From: Strigamia acuminata
Lineage: Eukaryota; Arthropoda; Chilopoda; Geophilomorpha; Linotaeniidae
Direction of reading: 5' to 3'
Assembly (NCBI GenBank): GCA_949358305.1
Contig: OX442314.1
Coordinates: 37,669,211-37,733,210, forward strand
DNA: 64,000 nt
The translations under genes were made by a program, and so were the position numbers. Position 1 is the stretch's first letter, and every line of letters starts with the position of its first letter. The notes under the pieces are model-generated. The model searched no databases. It saw nothing but the letters and a program-made list of their open reading frames with translations, and was not told where the DNA came from. Shown one piece after another: positions 10,504-21,341 of the stretch.

Positions 10504-10518
10504 ATCAGGATCCCGCGC
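10476..10518 (+). promoter_or_regulatory. -1 ribosomal frameshift signal between gag and pol
   Basis: In the gag frame the sequence reads A AAA AAC (10476-10482), a classic slippery heptamer. After a 6-base spacer comes an 8-bp GC-rich stem, GCGCGGGA (10489-10496) pairing with TCCCGCGC (10511-10518). The 14-base loop contains the gag stop TAA (10501-10503). The pol frame is exactly -1 relative to gag and is open from 10467, so a -1 slip here continues into pol. Confidence 0.85.
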
Positions 10519-12098
10519 CACCAAAGAAATCGGAAGAATTGCAGGAAAGTGAAGGCACGACTGCAGAGGTAAAAGAAGTGTCACCCTCTATTGATCCAGA
10601 GACGGGGAAAAGAAAAGGAGAAATGATTTGTGAAATCATAGGCGGAGAAATAGTGTCAATTAGATTTCCGCCACCAGAGTTAGAATCTCCTAAAGTCGAA
10701 AAGAAAGAAGTACTGGATAATGCTCTTGTTGCAAAGGAAAAGATTCCTTGTGTATTAACGCCTCCAGAAGCCATAGGGACAATGCGAGTTGCTCAAGATG
10801 AAGTAACTTGCAAACCTGAAGACGGCAAAATTGTCAAATTACAATTTCCATTATCAGAATTAACAACAATTCCTGAGAGTGAGGAAATTAAAGGAGTTGA
10901 CAACACATATTTTGTAAATGAAATTACACAAGCACTGAAGGAGGTGGGACTCGATGAGGAAAATGAAGCAACTATTTTTTGGGCCAATATGAAAAATTCA
11001 TATGAGAATGACCCTTCAGAGGCAGCGTGGATGATGAACACACCAGTTGAACCAATTGTGTGGGATCCATTACTGTACGAACTTCCAAAGCTAGCACCTG
11101 AAGAAGGCCCAAAAATTAGAGTCTTCAATGTTTTAATCCCCGACGACGAACAACTAGGAGGAATGACAACAATGGACATCCTCACTGCGAGCGGAAGCAT
11201 AGCCGCAACATTAGATTCGGGTGCCAACAGAAGTTGTGTGTCACTACCGCTAGTGAAGGCAATGGGCTTGGAAGATAAAATTACCAAAGTTGGGCCTAAC
11301 ATGGCCATAAACACAGCGGACAAAAAAGTTCAACCGATCGGTTCAATTCGAATATTATACCGATGGACACATGGCATGATGTTGCACCATTTTTTGGTGT
11401 TGCCACATGAGATGCACTTCATGCTCATGGGGAACGATGTCATGAAAAGAATGAGAATCCAGCCGAATCCCCTCAGCGGAAAGTGGAATTTCATAACCAC
11501 TTTGGAAGTACCAACTCCATACGTTCCGCAGTCCGTGCTGGATAAATGGGAAAAAACGTTAGAGCAACCAGAATCAACATTCCGGACATTTGCAAAAGAA
11601 ACATGTTACAATGCTTTCAATGCAAGATTGAGAATGGACAATGGCGTAGACAACTTGGTGGAAGAAGCTAAACTTCAGCTAACTGAGGCTCTTCAGTTAG
11701 AGGCAGTGCTTAGAAAGCATGAGAAAATTCTCACCAAAACGCCAGGGAGAACACATGTTTTGCAGCATACAATCGAATTGGACACAAAAAAACCCATTAG
11801 AGTGCCATTTCGAAGCTGGAACCCGCAAAAGCGCGAAATTTTGCGCCAACTCTGTCAAGAGTTCAAGGACAAAGGTTTTGTGTCGGATGCGGAGGGAGAT
11901 TATGCTGCGCGGATCGTATTAGTGTCAAAAACCGGATCAGATCCTCGGTTATGCATCGACTATCGGCCGATAAATGAGCACACTTTGTATGATCCGCCCC
12001 AAATGCCCACGATCACGGAGATTCTGCGAGAACTAGGAGAGTTCAACTGGGTGACGACAATAGATCTGACCAAGGGTTACTGGCAGATTGAGTGCTAA
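10483..12098 (+). CDS. pol: Pol part 1: linker, aspartic protease and truncated reverse transcriptase
   Basis: The frame is open from before the frameshift site and probably has no start of its own. It encodes an acidic linker, a retropepsin-like aspartic protease with LDSGANRSCV (near 11210), and the N-terminal fingers/palm of an RT (RVPFRSWNP, DPRLCIDYRPINEHT, then TTIDLTKGYWQIEC, which carries the first catalytic Asp). The frame stops at TAA 12096-12098 immediately after WQIEC. The next residues downstream, in another frame, are KFPAPNNLTELQRFLG, which in this family lies more than 100 residues after the YxDD active site. The central RT has therefore been deleted with a frame change. The protein made would be protease plus an inactive RT stub. 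Confidence 0.88.
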
Positions 12099-15015
12099 GT
12101 TTCCAGCGCCAAACAATCTCACTGAGTTGCAGCGCTTTCTTGGAATGGTGAATTTTTTCCACAGACTTTTAAAGGATTTGGCCACTGTGGCCGAGCCCCT
12201 GCGTCCGCTCTTGAAAAAGGGTATTGATTTCGTGTGGACAGAAGATCACCAACGAGCGTTTGATGAAGTCAAAAAGCTACTCACTGACTCTGAAACGATG
12301 GCGTTGCCGGACTTAACCCGTCCATTTATTGTCCACACCGACGCAAGCAAAAAAGGGCTCGGAGCAGCGTTAATGCAAAAGAACATGGTCGACGGTCTAG
12401 AACTCGAGGTCCCCTGCGTATATGTCAGCCGCAGTCTCCAGGCTGCAGAACTGAATTACAGTGTCACAGACCTCGAATGTCTGGCGGTAATTTGGGCGTT
12501 GCGAAAATTCCGAGAATACCTGGAATTCACCCATTTTACTGTGCAGACGGACCATCAGGCCTTAAAATGGCTCATGGGATTAGATGAGCCTACCGGACGC
12601 CTTGCCCGCTGGCAAATGGAGCTCATGGCGTACAACTTTAAAATCCAGTACATCAAGGGCCCAACCAACGTGCTTGCCGATGCATTATCGCGTGCGCCAA
12701 CAGATTTGACAAGTGGTGACGATGAATGCGGAGAAGCAGACGGTGACACACACTACTGCCCGACGGAAATCCATTCTTGGGAAATTAAGAATTGGAATCA
12801 GCTGCCGACGCCGAAAAAACCTGACAACCCAATGGTCACTTATTGGTGTAATTCATATGTTGCACCAACGGCGGAGACAAAACAGGACCTACGAGAGGAG
12901 AAACAATGGTGTTACATGCCAACATCACAAAATGCAATGGCAAACGCTTTCATCATCAAAGTGACAGAGCAGTTAAACTGCACTCCACCCACTCGTGAGG
13001 AATTCATAGCTGAACAAAAGGCAGATAAACAGTGTCAAGTTATCCGATTCTATCTGGAAACACAGCAGTTCCCACCACACGTAACCACTCGCCTTGAAAG
13101 AAGAAATTTCAAAGTATTGGCGACCAGACACATCCTCGAGGAAGATTTGCTCATGCGATATCAACCAACGATTTCTGATGAGCTGGGTGAGGATAGTAGT
13201 GCGTTGAAAGTCGTGGTACCAAAGTCGCTAAGATTTCGAGTACTTTGGTTGATGCACGGCCACCCATTGGCCAGTCATAGCGGTATTGCAAGAACACTTT
13301 ATCGGATGCGCTGCGTCTATGTTTGGGACGGCATGAAAAGAGACACTGCAAAATTTATCAAGCACTGTGTCAGGTGTCAAGCGTGCAAGCCACGACCAAA
13401 AACAAAAGTTGAGCCGGCTGAAATTGGGCCTTATGCACCATTTGAGTGCTTGAGCATTGATCTGACAGGCCCAAAACCACGGACGATCGAAGGAAACAAC
13501 TATATTTTGGTTATTTTGGATGTTGCGACTCACTGGCCAAAATTGTACCCATTGGAGGACCCCACAGCCCAAATAATATCTGACTGTGTTTACGACACGT
13601 CCATGGACTGGGGATTTCCTCTAAAAATAATATCCGACAATGGCCCGCAATTTAAAGCGCGAATTTACAAGGAGTTTTGCAAACGTTTCAAAATTATCCC
13701 AAAATTCACTTCCCCGTATCATCCACAAGCCAATCCAGTCGAGAGGCTCAACAGGGACATAAAGTATGTCATTGCAATTTTCACAGACCTGCACCGCCGC
13801 TGGGACGAATATTTAAGAGAAATAGCGTTCAGCATCAGGTCCACTGAGTCAAGGGGTCGAGGATACTCCCCTGCCTATCTCAACTGCGGCAGAGAACTTC
13901 GTATTCCTTGGGATCCGAGAGTTCTTGATGGAATTCTTCGGATTGACCCAAAACGGCCCCATGAGTATGTCCAAAGATTACAAAGAGTGATAAGCGACAC
14001 GTACCACCACATGATGGCGCATATCGTAGACTTAAGAGAGAGAGTGCGCAATCATCAAGATGATGCCAAATTTGAGAACTTCAAAATCAATGATCTTGTT
14101 TGGAGGGAAAACCACGCGCTCTCAAAGGCCTCAGCTGGTATTTCTGCGAGTATTGCGGACAAGCGTACTGGCCCCTATGTTATTACCCAAATACATCAGG
14201 GTGGAGCTGCCAGATTGCGCCGGCTAAAAGACAATCGAATTTTTAACTCAATTCACAAATCCGAATTGTCACCCTACTTCCCTGAATTTAACCAAGAAAT
14301 TTGGTTAAAAGGCCAAACTAAAAGTAACCCCAATGCTGAGGTGGTAAACACCTTACTCGATGATATTCCAGCAAGAGGGGAGAATTCAGAAGTAGTGGAA
14401 GAGGCAGAAAATGTGCCAAGTACGGAAGTCGCAGAAAATGTGCAAACGTCAACTAATGCACAAGAAACACAAAAACAGTCAGAATTGCAAAATTCGCAAA
14501 ATTTTGAAGTCAATTTTGATTTGGGTGGAGTCGTCGAAACGCAAGAAATTGCAAATGCACAAAGTGCAGGCGACATGCAAAATCAAGAACGTGCAGAAAA
14601 CGTTCACGACAATGACAATGCGCAAGGCGCAGAAAGTGTGGAATCTGTGCACAGAAATGTGCAAGATGTCGCACGAGATATAGAAACTGCACAAGCTAGT
14701 GCACAAAGTGCAGAAAATTCGCAAAATGCAGAAAATGTGCAAGGTGCAGAAGCTGCAAAGGAACTTGCAGAAAAATATGTTGCAGAAAGTTCAGACGACA
14801 CGGATGCAGACATTCCACTAATCACCCCAGAAAATGATGTTTTTGGAAATAAAAAGCAAGCTGCTTCATTTTCCAAAAAGAGGGGAAAGAGAGTGGAAAA
14901 GAAAGTTGAAATCAAAAAGAAATATCAACAATTGAATTCTCGTGAAAAGAGAAAGGCTTTGAAACAATACCCACTTCGCGATAGGGCGAAGATAAAGCCT
15001 CCGGATTATCTCTAA
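12097..15015 (+). pseudogene. Pol part 2: RNase H and integrase, cut off from its translation start
   Basis: In a different frame from part 1, this stretch encodes the RT thumb/connection (FPAPNNLTELQRFLG), an RNase H (HTDASKKGLGAALMQ, TDHQALKWL, NVLADALSRAP) and an integrase. The integrase has an HHCC zinc domain (about 13255-13387), catalytic D, D and E in CLSIDLTG, SDNGPQF and NPVERLNRD (about 13458, 13636 and 13741), and a GPY motif (RTGPYVI near 14166). The domains are intact. After SPYFPEFN a C-terminal tail of about 240 aa follows, rich in repeated AENVQ-type units and ending in a Lys/Arg-rich segment; element B lacks this tail. Because the RT deletion shifts the frame, this region has no obvious means of translation in this copy. 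Confidence 0.85.
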
Positions 15016-15110
15016 AAATAGAGTCAGGACGTCGCTCGGAAGTCCGGAAATGGACGACGTCATCGCTGCGTTGTGATTGGTCGCCAAAGGGAACAGCTGT
15101 AGTTTGAGAC
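15016..15110 (+). other. Conserved non-coding hairpin between pol and ORF3
   Basis: Immediately after the pol stop, AGGACGTCGCTCGG and its downstream partner CGACGTC form a 7-bp palindromic stem around a TCCGGA core. The block of about 35 bases, plus TTGTGATTGGTCGCC downstream, is virtually identical in element B (38293-38360), although flanking coding sequence has diverged clearly. This implies a constrained RNA or DNA signal. Confidence 0.7.
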
Positions 15111-15269
15111 ACTTAACCAAAACAACAAGTGTGAACTATTAAGGCTCGGAGAATATTGAGCAAAAACAAAACAAAATTGGATATTCTTGACTAAAACCAA
15201 CCACAACTGGAGCGGAGAAAACGTGTGTGACGACCAACAACAACGAAAAGCGGAGATTAATCGGGAAAG

Positions 15270-18200
15270 ATGTCGCGAGAACGTCAAGCAGACGGTTCGG
15301 AGGATGAACGTCAGAAAGAAAAGGAAATTTTAGACAAGGTAGTCAAAAGTTGAAAAAATATTCAATTAGAAATGCGACAAATAAGTCGATAGAAAACGTT
15401 TCCTTCACATAAATGTGTATGTCAATGTGATCAAAGTTAGAAATGAGAAAGTTTATCAGAGAATTAAAAGGCTCACTCTCAGAAATGAATGGTAAAAGGG
15501 AAAAAATTGTCCGAATCTTTACTATTCATAAGTTAAAAGGCAAAACGATTCATAAAAAAGAATTATAAAGCATAAATTTGATACGTTTAATTGAAAAATA
15601 TAACAAAAAATTAAATGCGGGTACGGGAATCGAAGTGAAAATTGCTATAAATAACACGAGAGCGGACGCCATCTTGCGTTCAATTACGGAACCAAAACGG
15701 CAGAGTTTGAAATAAAAGCTTAAACACATTGACACACACATGGAAGAAACGATAAGTGTGTGACAAAAATAAGGAATTAACGATAAAGGAAAAGATTAAA
15801 CAGAATTTCGAGTCAGAAAGACAAAATTGTCTAAAAATAATTTCGTCAAAAAAGATAAAACTCCGCATGCCATGCAGAGGGGACGCCATCTAGCGGCCCG
15901 AAATCAAATTAGAAAACAATATTTTATCGAAAATGCTAAAATAAATGTCACACACACAAGGAATTGTTATTATGTTAAAAATATTTATTGAATAACATTC
16001 TTTTGATAGACTGAACAAGCCATGGCGTCCTGGGAGGCGATTCCAGAAGGTGCAATTATTAGATTGAACATCTTCCGTGGGAGGATCCCAGACAAGATTC
16101 AAATAGTGTTCAAGCGACTAGGATATGACGCTTGGATAACTCGGAAGTGGCTCACCAACCAAATCAAAAAATATTGGGGGACCACGAAGCGAATCTGCCA
16201 TGGGGACACATTGGAAGCGCACGCCTTACGTCAACTCATACCCGAACTGGAAGACCCGCATGGTCCCATTTTCAATGAGTTGCTGGCGGAATTATATCCA
16301 ATGGTTTACGAAGAGGCTAAGGATTATGAAGTGTATTGCGACCCGACAACAAATCGGCAAAAGTTTGCCAAGCGAGTCATGGCGAGGATCAAGGCGGAAG
16401 CTGGCCCAGTAGCGGCAGAATTTATAGTCAAGCAACAAGCTTTTTTAGAAGAGCAGGAAAAGCTAGGAGGCCCGCCTGTGACGTCACCACCCGAACATTT
16501 CGCAAAAACGCAGACGCAGATGCATCAATTGCATCTAACTGGGGCCGTGGGAAATCGAGTTGCAAACACCAATCGAAATCGACCGCGCAGACGATATGCT
16601 CCGACTAAAGCGATGAAGGATTGGGAACGTCTCGAAGATCAGCGCTCGAGAAGAAGTCGACATTCTCCCATCGAGTGGCATGAAGAAGCACGCGAAGTCA
16701 CGCCACCAAAGAGAGCAAAAAAATGCAGGAGGTCGCACAAGAAGTCGAAGGCTCAACGCGAAATTACTCTGCCGATGTCAAAAAAGGACGCACTTTTAAT
16801 CAAGATTAAGGGCACCTGCGACCCTGACGAGCCCATCATCCCGTTGGTTGAGTGGGACGACTCGTGGCAAGAGGATTTCGTGATTGTCGATGAGGCAGAA
16901 GAATCGGAGTATTCGTCGGATGCAGGGAAGGAAGCAGTCGCTACAGGCGGAGAAGAATCGTCGGTGTTCCAGAGTCCAGCACCACACAAGGATGTACCTG
17001 ACACTCCATCACCAAGACCATCCTCACCCGAGGAAACGATGACCATTCAGGTACCAAGCTTGACTCAAGAGGCATCAATAGAGCTGGAAGCCCCACCTCC
17101 GCCTCCCCAACTGCAAGAGCTGATGGCGCTGAAAGTGAAACCTCCAAAGGCAAAGGGAAAGCCAAAAATATTACGTCCGAGAAAATCGATTGAACATGAT
17201 CGTTTGAAGAAGAAGAAAGCGCCAACTGTAGACCCGCACACGTTGCCAATGGAGGGACCCATTCCACTGATGGACCACTCGATTCCGGTCCCAGAACTCG
17301 CATTGTGCCCAGGGGAACAACCAATGAGACCCCAAGAAGACTACGACAAGGACTTCTACAGATTGTGGCGCGGTTACTTGAAATACCCGCTGAACACCCA
17401 GAAACTGGTCCTCACAAATTTGGATGGATATCAGGCCGCCCAGCTTAATGAAGCGGTGAACGAGATGAAACGTTTGGCCAGGGAATTTGTGCAAGTACCA
17501 CTGAGGGAGCAGACTGAACGCTGGCTGCAAAAATTCCAGAAGAAAACGGTAAAAGTGCAGCAACGCCTATTATTTCCGGGGGTATTCTACACCGATGAGG
17601 CGTCGTTCATAGGCGACACTGTACTGTATACAACGCCATTAGGAATTCCACCTGAAATGCTTACCAACTGGAAGTCAATCCTCTACGATGCGGTGCTGCT
17701 TCGGAGCAATTTGGTGTATGCAAATCTGGCGAATGGAGAAACATGCAATCAGAGCGCGATTCGCCTGAGACAGGAATGGACGATGAGATTAGAAGAGATG
17801 GAAAAGCGTCGAGACTCGCAGACGTTTGGCGCACAAGCTTGTGCATTGTGGAGACCTGCTGGGGCCCCGTTCAGACCAAGGGCAACATCAACAGGTGCAA
17901 GTGCTCCTTCCACCACTGCATTTGCCCAAGTCAGCCGCCCTTACGTCACCTACATGCCGTCAGTCACCTATGTGCCAGCGGTGTATCGGGCGCTGACCTC
18001 AACCACGAATGCAACAGAGTCAGGAATTTGCTCAGTAGGGCCGTCCGCCAGCGGAAAAGAGGAAGTACAAACCGTTTCCATGATCCAAAATATGGAGTAT
18101 GGCAAAATCAGGTACTATTACCCCAAGTTAAAGTTTTCCGATGGCACGAGAGCGTTGTTAAAGAACAGCTCCACTCTTTGTAAAGAGGCGTTTAAATGGC

Positions 18201-18460
18201 TGGAAAAATCTGTGCGCGAGTTGCAATACCGATCGCGTCACCGCCAACTCATTGCAGTACGCCGAGCCCCGAGCAGTGAGGAAGAGAAATTCGAAATGAA
18301 TTACGACCACGTCCTCAAGAAGGCGGCAGACATTCGTGACGTTTGGTTACACGTCAATACGGGGATGATGTCTGGCCCAGCCCGCGGATTGCCAAAATTC
18401 TCAATTTCTGAGAATGCAACTCCCGTGGTTATTCCTGAGACGAAAGGGGTTGTTTGGTAA
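15270..18460 (+). CDS. ORF3: gypsy accessory protein of unknown function, with intron 15339-16009
   Basis: Exon 1 (15270-15338) begins MSRERQAD and exon 2 (16010-18460) continues in phase, giving 839 aa. Splicing is inferred because element B encodes the same join without a gap (ILDETKAAMMSWE there, ILDK + TEQAMASWE here). Features seen: a conserved N-terminal module (KWLTNQIKKYWGTTKRIC), a basic Arg/Ser/Lys segment, an acidic patch, a Pro-rich linker, then a second conserved module (YPLNTQKLVLTNLD, CALWRPAGAP, NMEYGKIRYYYP, NSSTLCKEAFKWLE). No signal peptide, membrane segment or fusion motif is visible, so an envelope protein is unlikely. Its conservation against the clearly diverged element B copy suggests selection. 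Being downstream of pol, it probably needs its own or a spliced mRNA. I do not recognise the family. Confidence 0.75.
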
Positions 18461-18486
18461 AGATGTCGGTTTTGGGAAAACCTCCC

Positions 18487-18500
18487 AAAAAGAGGGGAAG
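18487..18500 (+). promoter_or_regulatory. Polypurine tract of gypsy element A
   Basis: AAAAAGAGGGGAAG lies directly before the 3' LTR. The same AAAAAGAGGGGAAG precedes the LTR of element B (42580-42593). It is the expected plus-strand primer for reverse transcription. Confidence 0.9.
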
Positions 18501-19932
18501 TGCGGTGGCCCGGGTGCCACCGGGAAATTATGTTTTATTTTATTGTTTCGGAAACAAGACAATTTCGAGCAAAAGGAAATAAACAATTCCGAATTTTATT
18601 TATTTTATGCATTTAGCAAAAGTTTGCTGTATTTTATTATTATTTCATATTTTATCTCGAAATAAGTCAATTCGAGTTCATTGTCACCATTTTTGTATGT
18701 AAATCGAATAAAATATATGCATTTGAATTATAAACCAGTTGAATTTATTTTGAGTCTTGAAAGTTGCCAAAATTGGCAGTTTTATTATTATTTTGTGCCA
18801 CAAAATAACAGCAGCATAATTGGAGTAATTAGTAGCTATTTTTAGAACTCTGCCTGTCTGCAGAAAACAGCTGAGTGGGAGGTTGCCAGGGCAACCCACC
18901 CACAAGCTAAGCAATACAGGAAGTGTTTCCTGCTAATAAGGAAATTTAGCAGAAACACTTCAGTCTTATTTTGAAAACCTTGTTGAAACCACCACGTGAA
19001 ATTGCATCCAGAAAACCTGAAAACTCTGCTGTGATTTTGTGGCTAATTTGCCAAGATTTTAAGACTCATCATTTTCTTGTAACAGTGAACCCACTGTTAC
19101 GAGATATTTTCTTGTGATAACCACATTGTTATCACGAGAGCCCGTTTCTTGCAACAACCTGCTTGTTGTTGTGAGATTTCTTTCTTGTCGCTAAACGGGC
19201 GACGAGATATTTGTATTTTGCCAAGTTTGGCGACCCGCCGTCAAGGTCGTCACTCGTGCCGGCGTGCCGAGTGAGATCCGAGTCGTGGGTGTCGTCCAGT
19301 TTGGATTTGTGTAACGTAACCGAGACGTTTTCGCCACCGTCACGGTCGTCTGTCGCGCCGTCGTGCCGAGCAGAGACCCGAGTCGTGTGGGTAATCGTTT
19401 ATCGAGGTGATTTAGTCGTGGGAGTGCGGACGTTTGTGAGACGTCGCGTTTGAAGAAAACGTCGGGAAAACGTTCCGTCGGCGTACGAGAACGTTCCACC
19501 AACGAGACGGAGTCGAGAAGGAGGAAATCCAGCGCCCAGCCGTCGCAGGATTTGGAGAGGGACGAAACAGCGTCGAGGACGGAAAACCAGCGCCGTCGCC
19601 GCCATCTTCTTTATTTTATTCCTATTTTCCTAATTTCGATAAGTATTTTGTTTAGTATTTTGGTTATGTTAACGGTAAAAAGTAATGTTAAGAAAGCTGT
19701 GTAATTTCGTATATTATTTGTAATTTTGTGATTTATTCAAGACTAAGAATAAATCTCTATTGGGAGTTTTTAAAAGAGAAAAACATTTGTATTCTTTGAA
19801 ATTAGTTTGTTAGTTAAATTCACTTAGGCCAATTAGACTAAATATAAATTTTAGTGATAGTGAGTTTTGTAAGTCCTATAAACGGCAATCCTTAGTGAGT
19901 CAGTTTTAGTAATAAGATTCCGGTTCACTACA
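18501..19932 (+). repeat. 3' LTR of gypsy element A
   Basis: It matches the 5' LTR over all 1432 bp, with one difference seen (G at 19520 where the 5' copy has A at 6657). The four-hairpin array is at 19076-19206. It is followed by the target duplication ACAG. Confidence 0.95.
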
Positions 19933-20030
19933 ACAGTTTTGGTGCATCAAAATTCCTTTGTTGCATCAAAATTCCTTTGTTGCACCAAAATTTGCTTTCT
20001 GCGCACATTTAGTGCGCAAGACCAGAGATT
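19933..20030. repeat. Older hairpin-array repeat (right part)
   Basis: After the target duplication the sequence repeats TTTTGGTGCATCAAAATTCC / TTTGTTGCATC / TTTGTTGCACC motifs and then TGCGCACATTTAGTGCGCA, a perfect hairpin. These continue the array at 5393-5637 and show the target of the insertion was repetitive. Confidence 0.55.
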
Positions 20031-20140
20031 GCATAAAATCCCAAATTTTGACGGTTTTAACTCAGTCTCAACAATTATCCACAAAACAAGAACACAACTT
20101 CACTACTTCGAATAAGATCAGGTATTGATAGTGTTAATGT

Positions 20141-20386
20141 TTGTTAATCAGGAGATTAACGACCAGTTATACTACTTTCAATTGCCCTTATATGGCCCAT
20201 TATTTAAATTTTTTAATTGCATTGTTAGCTGTCAGCATTGTTATACAAGTGCTTTCTCTTTTCTTATTCAAGGGGGGCTCTCAAGGTCGCCTCATGGTCA
20301 GTGCAGGACCATGGGGCGTTTGGACACCATTCACGATTAACAACAACACAGAAAACGCACAGTTTGGATTGATTATCTTTATTTAA
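20141..20386 (+). other. Small ORF with one hydrophobic segment, unrecognised
   Basis: The ORF encodes 81 aa (only the reading frame is clear) with a hydrophobic stretch, FLIALLAVSIVIQVLSLFLF, followed by KGGSQGR. It could be an exon of a small membrane protein or chance. No splice borders were found that extend it convincingly, so I give it low weight. Confidence 0.2.
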
Positions 20387-20678
20387 AGTAAAAATCAATT
20401 TCATGGAAAAATTTACTTCTTGATATTCCACAAAAATAATTACTCCGTACTACGTAGTACGTACATGTTGACAAAAACATAACGGGTGGTCAGTCAATCC
20501 ATAGTTGCAGCTAAAGCTGTCAACACCTCTCACTTGTCAGTTGGACTTCTAGAGCCAAACTATAGTATTTAAAACGCCAAAAAACAGTAAATAATTTTTA
20601 TTTTTTAATTTTGCAAATTCTATCAATATTTTTAATTTTGAAACATACTTTGACATTTGCTAGTTCATAGAATTTTTT

Positions 20679-20825
20679 TTAGAAGCAAACTAACATTTAT
20701 CCTCACCTTTGCAATTATTTGAAGTTTCCTCCTTGCTTCTCTTTACTGATTGCAAAAATCCAGCTTAATTGATTAGCTTACGTTGAGTTAATCAAAATAG
20801 CAAATATATCCATTACATAACTTAT
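20679..20825. repeat. Duplicated segment also found upstream of the TM1-only DEG/ENaC ORF
   Basis: The left part (AAACTAACATTTATCCTCAC, TTTGCAATTATTTGAAG) matches 26130-26200. The right part (CCAGCTTAATTGATTAGCTT through CCATTACATAAC) matches 26489-26551. The copy at 26 kb carries about 280 extra bases in the middle, so either it has an insertion or this one a deletion. Confidence 0.7.
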
Positions 20826-21184
20826 TAAGGCATATTAAGGCTACCCTGGGAACTCTGGTAAGAACTAGAAATAAAACAACAAAATTAGGATTAAGGAAAT
20901 AAATAATTTTTAAAGTTAAATTCGTTACCATCACGGACCGTCGTGCACTCGAGCCTTTATCATCACGATCAGCGTGGTTGTGGTACAGGGTTTACAAGCG
21001 AAAAACTAAAAAATGCTGGTCAAGAAAGAACAAATCTTGCACCTTACTTACGGTGTACGGAAGCTGCGAACGACCCGAGTCCGTGTACATGCGAATGGCG
21101 ATCGGAGTGACGGACATGAATTCGTAGTGTCATCGATCACAATCGATCAAACCATACATTTGGAACCGCGAAAAAAAAGGGTTG

Positions 21185-21341
21185 AACAAAAATCGAAATT
21201 TATCAACAAAAATCGAAATTTGTCAACAAAAATCGAAATTTGTCAACAAAAATCGAAATTTGTCAACAAAAATCGAAATTTGTCAACAAAAATCGAAATT
21301 TGTCAACAAAAATCGAAATTTGTCAACAAAAATCGAAATTT
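21185..21341. repeat. 20-bp tandem repeat, eight copies
   Basis: The unit AACAAAAATCGAAATTTGTC is repeated eight times (the last copy 17 of 20 bases), almost perfectly. On the minus strand the array begins exactly where the MTR4 relic codes for KYRKF (CGTAAATTTCG), so the repeat appears to have expanded from the end of that exon. Confidence 0.95.

Larger units (their letters stand above)
5638..19932 (+). mobile_element. Ty3/gypsy LTR retrotransposon, element A
   Basis: The element is 14,295 bp with two 1432-bp direct LTRs, TG...CA termini, and a 4-bp target duplication ACAG (5634-5637 and 19933-19936). The order LTR, primer-binding site, gag, protease, RT, RNase H, integrase, ORF3, polypurine tract, LTR is that of Ty3/gypsy, because RT precedes integrase. 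Only one LTR mismatch was seen by eye (A at 6657, G at 19520), so insertion is recent. RT lacks its catalytic core, so this copy cannot be autonomous. Confidence 0.95.

Noticed and set aside
14274-14742. Minus-strand ORFs opposite the pol tail
   Set aside because: Cys/Leu/Phe-rich shadows of the repetitive AENVQ coding strand.
15270-18460. ORF3 as a retroviral envelope gene
   Set aside because: No signal peptide, membrane anchor, furin site or N-glycosylated Cys-rich ectodomain can be seen; the protein is basic/acidic and Pro-rich.
21185-21341. 20-bp direct repeats as a CRISPR array
   Set aside because: Units are contiguous without spacers and the setting is an animal genome.
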